The notes beneath the pieces are model-generated. The model was not told the DNA's origin and ran no database searches. It saw only the letters and a program-made list of their open reading frames with translations. Position numbers and translations under genes: made by a program. DNA of 64,000 nucleotides from Amycolatopsis lurida (GTDB lineage: Bacteria; Actinomycetota; Actinomycetes; Mycobacteriales; Pseudonocardiaceae): assembly GCF_900105055.1 (NCBI RefSeq), contig NZ_FNTA01000003.1, positions 186,001-250,000 of the forward strand. The letters are read 5' to 3'. Of this stretch, positions 53,973-63,296 are shown piece after piece; position 1 is the first letter of the stretch; the number at the start of each line of letters is the position of its first letter.

Positions 53973-53974
53973 CC

Positions 53975-54637
53975 ATGGTCAAGAAACTCACCCGACGGTG
54001 GCAGCTCTCCAGGGTCAGGTCCGGTGACGGATCCGCGCTGGCCGAGTACCGCCGATGGCAGCTGTTCTCCCGTTCGCTGTTCTTCCTCGATCTCGAACCC
54101 CACGTGTACGCGGTCGACGTCCGGTACCTCGCCGACGCCAAAACCCGGAAGCAGCACGAAGACGCGGTCGGCAAGAGCCCCGCCGCGCTGTACCGGGACG
54201 GCGTCCAGGTCTTCCGGTCCAACCTGCCCGCGGCGTTCCCCGTGCCGGGAGGGGTCATCGAGGTCGCGACCAGTGCGGTCGGGCTGAAGCGCATGCACTT
54301 CGTCCCCGATCACGGCGGCGAGCGCACCTTGCGTCCTCACCCTCGTTCGCAGGAAGGACTGCGGGCGAGGTTCGGACGGCGGTTTCCCCGTACCAGTGCC
54401 GCGATCGGCGCGGTCTCGCTCGTGATCCTGCTGGTCGCGCTCGTCGTCGGCCTGCTCCAGGGCGCGGAGGCCGTCACCAAGATCCCCGTCGTCGCCGAAC
54501 ACGTCGGCACGTTCACTTCGCCGGTGCATCTGCCGCAGTGGGCGAAGATCACGCTCACGGTGGCGGGATTCTTCTCCGTGCTCGAACGCGCGCTGAGGCT
54601 CCGGTACAACCGGTTGATCGACTCCGTCACCTCTTGA
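53975..54637 (+). CDS. Membrane protein co-transcribed with merR, unknown function
   Basis: A 220-residue protein starting two bases after the merR stop, so the two are one operon. The N-terminal 135 residues are soluble and basic (KKLTRRWQL, FFLDLEPHVYAVDVRYLADA). Two membrane helices follow (AIGAVSLVILLVALVVGLLQ and ITLTVAGFFSVLERAL) and a short basic tail ends it. No family recognised. The position makes it a MerR-regulated gene alongside the secreted peptidase. Confidence 0.7.
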   Translation: MVKKLTRRWQLSRVRSGDGSALAEYRRWQLFSRSLFFLDLEPHVYAVDVRYLADAKTRKQHEDAVGKSPAALYRDGVQVFRSNLPAAFPVPGGVIEVATSAVGLKRMHFVPDHGGERTLRPHPRSQEGLRARFGRRFPRTSAAIGAVSLVILLVALVVGLLQGAEAVTKIPVVAEHVGTFTSPVHLPQWAKITLTVAGFFSVLERALRLRYNRLIDSVTS

Positions 54638-54716
54638 GGGGGAAGGGGGATTCGACGTTCCGGCACGCGGGTACTCGGTGAGATCCACAAGGCACCGAGC
54701 GCGAGGAGGAAGCCGC

Positions 54717-57700
54717 ATGCGGCGGACGGACCTGGAGACCGTGGACGTGCTGGGTGTCGCCTTCCCCAAACCGTCGCGGACGCTGGGGCGGGTCGCCCGG
54801 GGGCTGGCCGGGCTGGCACTTCTGCCGCTGGAGGGGATCCCGGGACGCGGACCGCGGCGGGCGGTCTGGTCGTGTCCAGGCAGGCTCTACATCGAGACCC
54901 ACGGAGTGAAAGGACCCGACGGCGCCCGCGTCGCCCGGCGGGTGGAACGAGCACTGGCGGAGATCCCCGGTGTGCGATGGGCGCAGGTGAACGCGCCGAC
55001 GTCCCGGGTGGTCGTCGCGGTCGGAGACCCGGAACCCAGGCGCCTGGAGCTGATCCGCGCGGTCGAACGAGCAGAGGCGGAGCCCGCTTCCGAAGCCGAG
55101 CGGGTCGAGGAGGAGGAACTCCATCATCCGGCGGACGGCACCACGGCGACCCGGCTGCCGTCCACGCTGGCCGCGGACGCCGCCGGTCTGATGCTGTCGG
55201 TGGCTTCGAAGGTCATGCCGTGGGCTCCGCTGCCGACCGAGGTCGCGGCACTGGCCTCACTCGTCGACCTGCATCCGCGGCTGCGTGACCTGGCGGACCG
55301 GAAGCTGCGCGGGCGGGAGAGGGCGGATTCGGCGACCTCCATCGGCGCGGCCCTGGTTCATGGCCTCGCCGCCCGCAGCGAGGGAACGGTACTGGACATC
55401 CTGGTCCGCGGTACCCAATGGCGGGAGGCCAAGGCGCACCAGCGGGCCTGGTGCGAGGCCGAGTCCAGGCTGGTCGGGCAGCGCGAACACGCCGGCGCGG
55501 ACTCGGTGGTGAGCGAACGACCGTGGCCGCTTCCGGAAAGTGCCGCCGATCGTCACGCGCGCCGGTCCATCACCGCCGGAGCCGCGGCCGCCGCGGCCGC
55601 CCTGCCGTTCGTGGGCCCGAGGCGCGCCGCCGCGGTCGGGATATCCGCGCTGCCCAAGGCCCCGCCCAACGGCGCGGCCGCCTTTTCCGCCCAACTGGGC
55701 CAGGTCCTCGCCAGGCGCGGCGCGCTGGTGATGGACCGGTCCGTGCTGCGCGGGCTCGATCTGTTCGACACCGTCCTCATCGACACCACGGCGCTCGGTG
55801 CCGGGGCCAACGTACTCAGTGATCTGGTTCCCTTGCCCGGTGCCGACCCGGTGGACCTGACCGCCGCCGCTTTCGCCCTGTTCGACCCGGAGAAACCCGA
55901 GGTGGTCCGGCGAGACGGCGAGTGGACGCTAGGCCCGGTCGAAGACCTGGACGGTGGCGAGGGATTCCCCGAGCGCCGGCGGATGCTGGACCAAGGCGCC
56001 CGGATGGTGCTGGGGCTGGTCCGTGACGGGCGGCCGGCGGGGCTGCTCGCCGTCGCACAGGAGCGCTCGCCCGATGTGGACGCGTTGGCGTCGGCTGCCG
56101 AGACCGCCGGAATGCGGGTGGTCCAGACCGATGGTGGGGTGGTGCTCGACGCCGTCCGCGAACTCCAGGCGTGCGGACGGGTGGTCATGCTGGTGTCCGA
56201 CGATCGCCGGGCGCTGGGGGCGTCCGACTGCGGAGTCGGCGTCCACGAGGACGGGACCCCGCCGCCGTGGGGCGCACATGTGCTGATCGGCCGCGACGTC
56301 GGCACGGCCGTCCTGCTCGTCGAAGCGATCACCGCCGCCAAGGCGGTCGTCCGTGATTCGACGATGTTCGCGACCGCGGCCAGTGGAATCGGTGGCGTGA
56401 CCGCGCTCAGCGCCCGGCGCAGGCCCGCCGCGAGCGGCCTTCGCGCGGTGAACGCCGGGGCGCTCATGGCCTTCGGTGACGGGATCTGGCGCGCTCGCAC
56501 ACTCACCGGCGAGCGGAAGACCCCGTCCTCGGGACGCGTCGTGCCGCCGTGGCACCTGATGCCGCCGGACCTCGTGCTCGACCGGCTCGGTTCCGGCCCG
56601 CGTGGTCTGGACGAGCGCGAGGCCCGGCGGCGGGCGCCCGCCGATCGTGCGGGCGGCGAAGGCCACGCGGGCACGAGCATCGCGAAGGCCTTCATGGCCG
56701 AGCTCGCCAACCCCCTGACCCCGGTACTGGCCGGTGGTGCGGCGGTTTCGGCCGCGGTGGGCTCGCCGGTCGACGCCGCGCTGGTCGCAGGGATCGTCGG
56801 GGTGTCCGCGCTGATCGGCAGCGTGCAGCAGGTGCACACCGACCGCGCGCTCGCCGGGCTCTTCGAACGGTCCGCGACGGTGACCACCGTCCTACGCGAC
56901 GGCGCCGAGCGGCAGATCGTCGCCGACGGGCTGGTGCGGGGTGATGTCGTGTCGCTGCGGTCCGGCGACGTCGTACCCGCGGACTGCCGGGTACTCGAAG
57001 CGACCGGCGCGGAACTCGACGAGTCGTCGCTGACGGGGGAGTCGTTGCCGGTGCCGAAGACTCCGGCGCCGGTCGTGGCCGCGGAAATCGCCGAGCGCGC
57101 GTCGATGCTGTACGAGGGCACCACGGTGGCCGCGGGCAAGGTGTCGGCGGTCGTCGTGGCCACCGGAGACGAGACGGAGGTCGGACGAGGCTTGGCCGCC
57201 GCACGGGGCGCCGCTCCGGAGACCGGCGTCGAAGCGCGGCTCGCTTCGCTCACCAAACAGGCCTTGCCGGTCGCGGTCGGCTCCGCGGCCGCCGTCGCGG
57301 GCGCCGGACTCATCCGTGGCGTGCCGCTGCGGCAGAGTGTCGGAGCGGCGGTGAATCTCGCGGTCGCGTCGGTGCCCGAAGGATTGCCGTTCCTGGTGAA
57401 CGCGGCCCAGCTGGCGGCCGCCCGCAGGCTCGCCGAACACGGCGCGCTCGTCCGCAATCCGCGCACCATCGAAGCGCTCGGTCGCGTCGACGTCCTCTGT
57501 TTCGACAAGACCGGCACCCTCACCGAAGGAAAGCTCAGCGTCAGCCGGATCGACGACGGGAGGACCACCGCCTCGGTGAGCCGGCTGCGCAAGAGCCACC
57601 GGGCGGTACTGACCGCGGCCGTCCGCGCGACACCTCGGGCGGAAAATCCCGAGGAGCTGCCGCATCACACGGATCAGGCCGTGCTCGAAGGCGGCATCAG

Positions 57701-59078
57701 CGCGGGTGTGGAGGTCGGCGGGTGGGAGAAGACAGGCGCCGTCCCGTTCGAGCCGTCACGGGGATTCCACGCCACCAACGGGAAACTCGGCGAACGGCAC
57801 GTGGTGTGCGTCAAAGGGGCACCGGAGACAGTCCTTCCGCTGTGTACCCGGCACGGCGATCGGCCGATGGGCCCTGGTGTCCGGAGCAGGTTGGAGAAGC
57901 GGGTCGGCCGCCTGGCGGCCGCCGGGCACCGCGTCCTCGCCGTCGCCGAGCGGACGGTGTCCACAAAGGACCTTTCCGAAGACGACGTCGCGGATCTCCG
58001 ATTGCTCGGCTTCGTCGCCTTGGCGGATCCAGTGCGTGACAGCGCGGCGCCGGCGGCAGAACGGTTGCGCGAAGCCGGAGTGCGGACGGTGATGATCACC
58101 GGCGATCATCCGGCCACCGGCGAGGCCGTCTCCGAGGAGATCACCGGCCGCAACGGCGATACCAAGGTACTCACCGGCGCGAGGATCGAGGAACTCGAAG
58201 ACGAAGAGCTCGATCGGGAACTCGCCGACGTCGACGTGATCGCCCGGTGCAGCCCGGCGCAGAAGGTCCGGATCATCCAGGCCTACCAGCGTGGCGGCCG
58301 GGTCGTCGCGATGACCGGCGACGGTGCCAACGACGCGCCCGCCATCCGGCTCGCGGATGTCGGGATCGCGCTCGGGCAGCGGGGGACGGCCGCGGCGAGG
58401 GCGGCAGCGGACCTCGTGGTGACCGACGACCGGCTGGAGACGATCGTCGCCGCGCTGGTGGAAGGCCGGGCGATGTGGGCGTCGGTCCGGGAGGCGCTCG
58501 GCATCCTGCTCGGCGGGAACCTTGGCGAGATCGCCTTCACCGTGCTCGGCTCGGTCGTCACCGGACGCTCGCCGCTCACCGCCCGGCAGCTGCTGCTGAT
58601 GAACCTCCTCACCGACCTGGCGCCCGCTCTGGCGATCGCGTTGAGCAGGCCGGACGGTGAGTCCGTGCCGGAGTTGCTGCGCGAGGGGCCCAGTGCGTCA
58701 CTCGGGAACGCTCTCCGGCGCGACATCACCACGCGCGCGGTGACCACGACACTGGGGGCGTCCACCGCGTGGACCCTCGCGAGGCTGACCGGCAGGCGAC
58801 GGCGCGCGAGCACGATCGCGCTCGTCTCCCTGATCGGTACCCAGCTCGGGCAGACGCTGGCCGTCGGCGGCCGGGACCGCACCGTCCTCGCCGCGGGCCT
58901 GGGTTCCGCCGCACTGCTGGCGATCCTGGTCCAGACTCCCGGGGTCAGCCGCTTCTTCGGCTGCACGCCGCTCGGGCCGGTCGGCTGGGGGATCGCGCTC
59001 GGCAGCGCCGGCGCGGCGACCGTCGGCGGCCTGCTCCTCGGATCTCAGGGGCTCGCACCTTCGCCCGAACTCGCGTGA
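54717..59078 (+). CDS. Large cation-transporting P-type ATPase, CtpI-like
   Basis: A 1,453-residue P-type ATPase resembling mycobacterial CtpI. The C-terminal half is a complete pump: actuator DESSLTGESLPVP, helix 4 VPEGLPF, phosphorylation Asp930 in DKTGTLTEG, nucleotide-domain KGAPE, and hinge MTGDGANDAPA. The N-terminal half (about 1-600) looks like a decayed second ATPase unit. A heavy-metal-like segment (about 55-120) and a HAD-like stretch with DTTALG in place of DKTGTLT (Asp356) are present. ATG 54717 is fixed by GAGGAGG at seven bases. PEGLP in helix 4, with no CPC motif, argues against a copper pump; the ion is unknown. Confidence 0.9.
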   Translation: MRRTDLETVDVLGVAFPKPSRTLGRVARGLAGLALLPLEGIPGRGPRRAVWSCPGRLYIETHGVKGPDGARVARRVERALAEIPGVRWAQVNAPTSRVVVAVGDPEPRRLELIRAVERAEAEPASEAERVEEEELHHPADGTTATRLPSTLAADAAGLMLSVASKVMPWAPLPTEVAALASLVDLHPRLRDLADRKLRGRERADSATSIGAALVHGLAARSEGTVLDILVRGTQWREAKAHQRAWCEAESRLVGQREHAGADSVVSERPWPLPESAADRHARRSITAGAAAAAAALPFVGPRRAAAVGISALPKAPPNGAAAFSAQLGQVLARRGALVMDRSVLRGLDLFDTVLIDTTALGAGANVLSDLVPLPGADPVDLTAAAFALFDPEKPEVVRRDGEWTLGPVEDLDGGEGFPERRRMLDQGARMVLGLVRDGRPAGLLAVAQERSPDVDALASAAETAGMRVVQTDGGVVLDAVRELQACGRVVMLVSDDRRALGASDCGVGVHEDGTPPPWGAHVLIGRDVGTAVLLVEAITAAKAVVRDSTMFATAASGIGGVTALSARRRPAASGLRAVNAGALMAFGDGIWRARTLTGERKTPSSGRVVPPWHLMPPDLVLDRLGSGPRGLDEREARRRAPADRAGGEGHAGTSIAKAFMAELANPLTPVLAGGAAVSAAVGSPVDAALVAGIVGVSALIGSVQQVHTDRALAGLFERSATVTTVLRDGAERQIVADGLVRGDVVSLRSGDVVPADCRVLEATGAELDESSLTGESLPVPKTPAPVVAAEIAERASMLYEGTTVAAGKVSAVVVATGDETEVGRGLAAARGAAPETGVEARLASLTKQALPVAVGSAAAVAGAGLIRGVPLRQSVGAAVNLAVASVPEGLPFLVNAAQLAAARRLAEHGALVRNPRTIEALGRVDVLCFDKTGTLTEGKLSVSRIDDGRTTASVSRLRKSHRAVLTAAVRATPRAENPEELPHHTDQAVLEGGISAGVEVGGWEKTGAVPFEPSRGFHATNGKLGERHVVCVKGAPETVLPLCTRHGDRPMGPGVRSRLEKRVGRLAAAGHRVLAVAERTVSTKDLSEDDVADLRLLGFVALADPVRDSAAPAAERLREAGVRTVMITGDHPATGEAVSEEITGRNGDTKVLTGARIEELEDEELDRELADVDVIARCSPAQKVRIIQAYQRGGRVVAMTGDGANDAPAIRLADVGIALGQRGTAAARAAADLVVTDDRLETIVAALVEGRAMWASVREALGILLGGNLGEIAFTVLGSVVTGRSPLTARQLLLMNLLTDLAPALAIALSRPDGESVPELLREGPSASLGNALRRDITTRAVTTTLGASTAWTLARLTGRRRRASTIALVSLIGTQLGQTLAVGGRDRTVLAAGLGSAALLAILVQTPGVSRFFGCTPLGPVGWGIALGSAGAATVGGLLLGSQGLAPSPELA

Positions 59079-59185
59079 TTGAAGCCGACACTCGCGTGAT
59101 TGGAGGCGTAACTCGTTGATCCGGCCCGAAACACGCGAGTTACGGCTTCAATCACGCGAGTTACGGCTCCATACACGCGTGATCC
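59068..59185. repeat. Compound direct and inverted repeats after ATPase gene
   Basis: Six degenerate units of about 21 bases, three in each orientation. Forward units read ACTCGCGTGATTGAAGCC, ACTCGCGTGATTGGAGGC and ACTCGTTGATCCGGCC; reverse units read CGGCTTCAATCACGCGAGTT and variants. The best pair (59068-59087 with 59143-59162) is a perfect 20-base inverted repeat. The first unit overlaps the last codons of the ATPase gene. It may act as a terminator. Confidence 0.7.
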
Positions 59186-59210
59186 GGCTTCCGGCGCATC
59201 CGTCGGCATC

Positions 59211-59268
59211 TTGACAGTCCTCGGTGTCGTTCATACATTCATACAGGCGTTGTCAAACTGTATGAATG
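59211..59268 (+). promoter_or_regulatory. Strong promoter with overlapping TetR operator
   Basis: A consensus -35 TTGACA (59211-59216), a 17-base spacer and TACATT (59234-59239). A perfect inverted repeat covers the -10 and start point: CATTCATACAG (59236-59246) and CTGTATGAATG (59258-59268), 11 bases apart. It drives the oxidoreductase, membrane protein and TetR genes that follow, and the TetR is the likely repressor. Confidence 0.8.
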
Positions 59269-59286
59269 ACGCTGGGAGTTGGTCGT

Positions 59287-60765
59287 ATGCGACTCGGCAA
59301 GACCGCCGTCGTCCTCGGGGGCAGCGCCGCCGGACTCTGCACCGCGGGCGCGCTCGCCCCGTACTTCGACCGCGTGCTGGTGCTCGAACGCGACGAGCTC
59401 CCGGCCGAGGCCGAACACCGGCGCGGGGTTCCGCAGAGCAAGCACCCACATTTCCTCCTGAACTCGGGCCGCCGCGCGATCGGGGCGTTGTTCCCCGGCT
59501 TCGAGGACGACCTCATCGCCGCGGGCGGCCTGCATCTCATGCCGTCCATGGACGCCGCCTATCTCGACGGGAAGGGCTGGTCGGCGCGAAAACGCAGCAC
59601 GATGACGATGATCTACAGCTCCCGGATCCTCATCGAGCGCGTGTTGCGGGACAAGGTCCGCGGGCTGTCGAACGTCGTGATCCGTGAGGGCGTCGCGGTC
59701 AGCGGGCTGACGACCCGGGACGGCGCCGTCACGGGCGTCGGCTTTTCCACGCGCGACGGCGAGGAGCACCTCGACGCCGACTTCGTGGTGGACGCGATGG
59801 GCCGTGGTTCCCCGGTCGGCGCCTGGCTGGTGGCGGCAGGCTGGCCGGAACCCGAAGTGCGGACCCTCGACGCCAAGGTCACCTACACCTCACGCTGGTA
59901 CGACCTGCCCTCACCCGAGGAGCGGCCGCCGTCCTGGTGGTGGCGGCACCTGGTGATCATGCCGACGCCCGACAAGGGACCGCATCCGGACGAGCACGAG
60001 TTCCTGGTGAACTTCTTCCCGATCGAGGGCAACCGGGTCATCGCGTGCATGGGCTCGTGGGGTCTCGAGATGCCGCGCACCACCGAGGCGTTCGTCGAGT
60101 CGGCCCGCCGGGTGCGGGCGCCGCTGTTCGCGGCCGCGATGGACCGGTCCACCCCGACCTCCGAGGTGCACCTCACCCGGTCGACCGGCAACAAATGGCG
60201 GCGCTACGACCGGCTCCGCACCCCGCCGAAACGGCTGGCGTTCGTCGGCGACTCGATCTGCGCTTTCAACCCGTTCTACGCGCAGGGCATCAGTTCCGCC
60301 GCCGGTTCGGCGCTGCTGCTGCGCGAACGTCTCGCCCGCGCCGAGCGTCTCGACACCGATTTCTCGGCACGATTCCTCGTGGCCCAGCGCAAACTGCTCA
60401 ACGTGCCGTGGAGCCTGGCGATGGCGAGGGACCAGGGCTACGCCTGTGCGGTGGGCACCGAGAAGGCGGGGGAGTGGAAGCGGCGTGCGCTCTCGGCGGT
60501 GTCCGGCCCGGCGTTCAGGCTCATCGTCGGCGCCGCGCGCGAGGACGATGTGGTCGACGAGCATTTCGCGAAGGTGTTCAACCTCGACGAGTCGCTGCGC
60601 GACATGATGACGAACCCGCGGGTGATCGCGGGGCTCGTGCGCTACCGGATCCGGGCGGCGCTGGGGCGGCACCGGATCCCGTTCGACTTCGACGCCCGCG
60701 CCGAGCCACCGGTCACGGACTATTCACCGGAAGGTGGCGCCGCCGAACCGGCGGTCGCCCGATGA
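59287..60765 (+). CDS. FAD-dependent monooxygenase/oxidoreductase
   Basis: A 492-residue flavoprotein. The N-terminal dinucleotide loop is VVLGGSAAGLCTAGAL, the ribose-binding Glu is in VLVLERDELP, and the second FAD motif is FVGDSICAFNPFYAQGIS. This is the layout of the tryptophan-halogenase/geranylgeranyl-reductase-like branch of FAD enzymes. I do not see the halogenase WxWxIP motif. ATG 59287 follows GGGAG by eight bases; an upstream codon at 59266 lies inside the operator and is rejected. It is first in an operon with a membrane protein and a TetR gene. Substrate unknown. Confidence 0.82.
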   Translation: MRLGKTAVVLGGSAAGLCTAGALAPYFDRVLVLERDELPAEAEHRRGVPQSKHPHFLLNSGRRAIGALFPGFEDDLIAAGGLHLMPSMDAAYLDGKGWSARKRSTMTMIYSSRILIERVLRDKVRGLSNVVIREGVAVSGLTTRDGAVTGVGFSTRDGEEHLDADFVVDAMGRGSPVGAWLVAAGWPEPEVRTLDAKVTYTSRWYDLPSPEERPPSWWWRHLVIMPTPDKGPHPDEHEFLVNFFPIEGNRVIACMGSWGLEMPRTTEAFVESARRVRAPLFAAAMDRSTPTSEVHLTRSTGNKWRRYDRLRTPPKRLAFVGDSICAFNPFYAQGISSAAGSALLLRERLARAERLDTDFSARFLVAQRKLLNVPWSLAMARDQGYACAVGTEKAGEWKRRALSAVSGPAFRLIVGAAREDDVVDEHFAKVFNLDESLRDMMTNPRVIAGLVRYRIRAALGRHRIPFDFDARAEPPVTDYSPEGGAAEPAVAR

Positions 60766-61805
60766 ACGCCGTATGCGGGGCGGACGCGGAAGCCGTCACC
60801 CGTGCCCTCGGTTTCGACTGCCACGACGTGTCCGCCTGGCTCTCGATCCGTCCACCGTGGACGGTGGGGCACTGGACGATGCCGTTGCTGGAATTGCTCG
60901 TCCTCGGCGGAGCCGTGTTCGCGCTGGTGCACGCCGTCCGCCGTCATCGGCAGGGCGATTCGGTCAATCTGGCGCTGTGGTGCGCTTCGCTGGTCTACCT
61001 CTTCGTCATCGAACCGCCCCTGTATTTCCCGGAATGGTTCGGCCTCGAGCGTCAGTACGGTTTCATCTTCGCCCACAACCGATTCACCGTGCAGTTCATG
61101 TGGGACCGGCTGCCGCTCTACATCGTGGCGTTCTATCCGATGATCAGCCAGCTCGCCTACGAACTCGTCCGGTCGCTGGGGATCTTCCGCGCACGGGGCG
61201 CGCTGGCCGGGTCGGTGGCGGTCGCTTTCGCCTGCCAGGTGTTCTACGAGGTCTTCGACCACCTCGGTCCCCAGCTGAAGTGGTGGGCCTGGAACGGGAA
61301 CAACCGGATCGTCAATCATCCTGCGCTGGATTCCGTGCCCATGACCAGCATGCTGCTCTTCGCCTCCGTTTCGATGGGCGCCATGACCTATCTGGTGGTG
61401 CGGCTCGCCGGTGGTTCGAGGCGCGGGTGGCCGCTGGTGGCGCGCATCGTGGTGGCCGGCGTCCTCACGCCGCTGAGCATGGCGATCGCCGGGCTCCCAT
61501 CGAGCCTCTTCGGCGGCAATGTGACCGCGCAAGCTTGGATTCTCGCCGTCGAGCTGGCGCTGCTGTGGGCGGCGGGAACCTGGATCTTCATCCGGCACCG
61601 CGGTACCGATGAGCCTCTCGCGCCTTTCGCCCGGTTCTATCCCGCCGTCTATCTGGGTGCGATGGCCGTGTTCTGGCTGGGTGCCGTCATCGAAAACGGC
61701 ATCACGCCGGGGAGTGGACTCTACGTACTGGCCTGCTTCGTGGCCGCGGGCCTGATGCTCGCCGCGCTGTACCGCGTACGCCGCGCGGCCCCTGCCACCG
61801 TCTGA
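60762..61805 (+). CDS. Polytopic membrane protein, unknown function
   Basis: A 347-residue protein with about eight predicted membrane helices (for example LLELLVLGGAVFALVHAV, LYIVAFYPMISQLAYELV, ILAVELALLWAAGTW). Conserved-looking polar motifs lie between them (EPPLYFPEWF, FDHLGPQLKWWAWN). It begins in an ATGA overlap with the oxidoreductase gene, so the two are coupled and probably act in one pathway, perhaps on a lipid or terpenoid in the membrane. No family named with confidence. Confidence 0.75.
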   Translation: MNAVCGADAEAVTRALGFDCHDVSAWLSIRPPWTVGHWTMPLLELLVLGGAVFALVHAVRRHRQGDSVNLALWCASLVYLFVIEPPLYFPEWFGLERQYGFIFAHNRFTVQFMWDRLPLYIVAFYPMISQLAYELVRSLGIFRARGALAGSVAVAFACQVFYEVFDHLGPQLKWWAWNGNNRIVNHPALDSVPMTSMLLFASVSMGAMTYLVVRLAGGSRRGWPLVARIVVAGVLTPLSMAIAGLPSSLFGGNVTAQAWILAVELALLWAAGTWIFIRHRGTDEPLAPFARFYPAVYLGAMAVFWLGAVIENGITPGSGLYVLACFVAAGLMLAALYRVRRAAPATV

Positions 61806-61833
61806 GATTCTCCGTTCGGGGAAGATGAGACGT

Positions 61834-62439
61834 ATGGGGCACCACGGATGGCGGGGCAACCCGCCCGGAACCGAGCGCGAGGCACGCCGCCGGATCGTCG
61901 AGGCGGCGACCGCCTGCATCGACCGGGTCGGCCTCGCCAAGACCAGCCTCTCCGACGTCGCCGCCGAAGCGGGCGTCACCCGCCAGACCGTCTACCGCTA
62001 CTTCCCGAGCCTCGCCGACATCCTCAGCGCGGTCGCGCTGGATCGGGTCGAGGAGTTCGCCGGGCGGATGGAACGGCATCTGGCCACGTTCGCCGACCCC
62101 GCCGAGGTCGCCGTGGAATCCGTGGTCTTCGGTGTCCGTGCGGTCCCCGACGAGCCGTACCTGGGGCTGCTCCTGAAAGCCGGCGAGGCCGACGTCTTCA
62201 CCGTGGCGGTCACTTCTTCGCAGTCGTTCGCGCTCGGCGCGCGGATCCTCCGGAATGTGCCGGTCGACTGGACCGCGGTGGGGGTCACGACCGACGAGGA
62301 CTTCGAGGGTCTCGCCGAAATGCTGATGCGGCTGTTCCTGTCGTTCCTGCAGTACCCCTCGACACCGGCGCACACCGACGAGCGGTTGCGGGCCCTCGTC
62401 CGCCGCTGGATCGGCCCGGCGCTGACCGCACGGCCATGA
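61834..62439 (+). CDS. TetR family transcriptional regulator
   Basis: A 201-residue TetR regulator. The helix-turn-helix (RRRIVEAATACIDRVGLAKT, VAAEAGVTRQTVYRYFPSLADI) is in residues about 20-65. ATG 61834 is nine bases after GGGGAAG; ATG 61825 directly abuts the same purine run and is less likely. It follows the membrane protein by 28 bases, third in the operon. The perfect 11-base inverted repeat over the operon promoter is its likely operator, giving autorepression. Confidence 0.9.
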   Translation: MGHHGWRGNPPGTEREARRRIVEAATACIDRVGLAKTSLSDVAAEAGVTRQTVYRYFPSLADILSAVALDRVEEFAGRMERHLATFADPAEVAVESVVFGVRAVPDEPYLGLLLKAGEADVFTVAVTSSQSFALGARILRNVPVDWTAVGVTTDEDFEGLAEMLMRLFLSFLQYPSTPAHTDERLRALVRRWIGPALTARP

Positions 62440-62563
62440 CAATCGAACTCCGTGAAGTTTCAACGCGGATGGTAGTTATTCACCGACAATAGCCAAGGTT
62501 CTTGTCTGGTCTTCACGATCCTGCCACCCTCGCCGAAGACGATCATCGGCGAAAGGGGAGCGC

Positions 62564-63286
62564 ATGGGATGGTGGTGGCAGGCGTTCTCCGACGTCGCAC
62601 CGTGGTCGCTGCTCGCCGCCGCGGCCGGCGCCGTCGTCGCCGAATTCGTCGCGCGCCTTCGGCGAAATCGGCGCCGCCGGTCCGCGATCGCGCTGGATTT
62701 CGCTTTGCTGGCCTCGCTTTTCGCGGTACTTGCGATCGTGTTCGTACCGGCGCCGGTGCCAGGCCGAGGGTCGTCGGTGAGTCTGCACCTGCTGGGTGAT
62801 GTCCTGCCGGTGTTCGACGGTCGGACGGATCTCGCCGTGGTCCAGCTGGCGGGCAACGTTCTGCTGCTGGCTCCGCTCGCGGTGCTGGCGCCGATGCGCT
62901 TCGACTGGACGAAGCCGGTGCCGCGGGTCGTTCTGGCGGCGTTCGCGGTGTCCGTATCGATCGAATGCCTTCAGGTCTGGCAGGGCGCCGGACGGGTGGG
63001 TTCGCTCGACGACGTCCTGTGCAACACGGCGGGCGCCGCGCTCGCGGCCTGGTGTGGAAGCCGGTGGCGAGGCCGGGCGACGGGCAGCGTCCGCGTGTGG
63101 CACCGCTCGGGAATCGAAGTCCGGCGTTCCGGTGCGGTGAACGCCCGCCGTGGGCAAAGGTTGATCGGCCAGGTGACCCTGAGCGATCTGCCGCCGCTTG
63201 CGGGCGGCGCGACTCTTGAGATCACCCTGTCCGAATCGGACGGTGGAGCGTTGCTCGTCTCCGCGCAGGCGTCAGTGGCGGCATGA
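62564..63286 (+). CDS. VanZ family membrane protein
   Basis: A 240-residue VanZ-like protein. About four membrane helices occupy residues 1-165, with the VanZ hallmark SIECLQVWQGAGRVGSLDD followed by NTAGAALAAW. A soluble tail of about 70 residues follows (basic, then TLEITLSESDGGALLVSAQ). VanZ proteins were named for teicoplanin resistance, but most members have no proven role. ATG 62564 has GAAAGGGGAG before it. It appears monocistronic and ends 10 bases from the convergent gene. Confidence 0.85.
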   Translation: MGWWWQAFSDVAPWSLLAAAAGAVVAEFVARLRRNRRRRSAIALDFALLASLFAVLAIVFVPAPVPGRGSSVSLHLLGDVLPVFDGRTDLAVVQLAGNVLLLAPLAVLAPMRFDWTKPVPRVVLAAFAVSVSIECLQVWQGAGRVGSLDDVLCNTAGAALAAWCGSRWRGRATGSVRVWHRSGIEVRRSGAVNARRGQRLIGQVTLSDLPPLAGGATLEITLSESDGGALLVSAQASVAA

Positions 63287-63296
63287 GCCCCGTGCG

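Noticed and set aside
54717..59078. Copper or heavy-metal (P1B) identity for the P-type ATPase
   Set aside because: Helix 4 reads PEGLP and there is no CPC or CPx motif, so a P1B metal pump is not supported despite an N-terminal ferredoxin-like segment.
59068..59185. CRISPR array
   Set aside because: Units are about 21 bases, degenerate, in both orientations and without unique spacers of regular length; no cas genes are present.
59287..60765. Flavin-dependent halogenase identity for the FAD enzyme
   Set aside because: The FAD motifs fit the wider group, but I could not see the WxWxIP motif or the conserved active-site Lys context, so only a general oxidoreductase call is supported.
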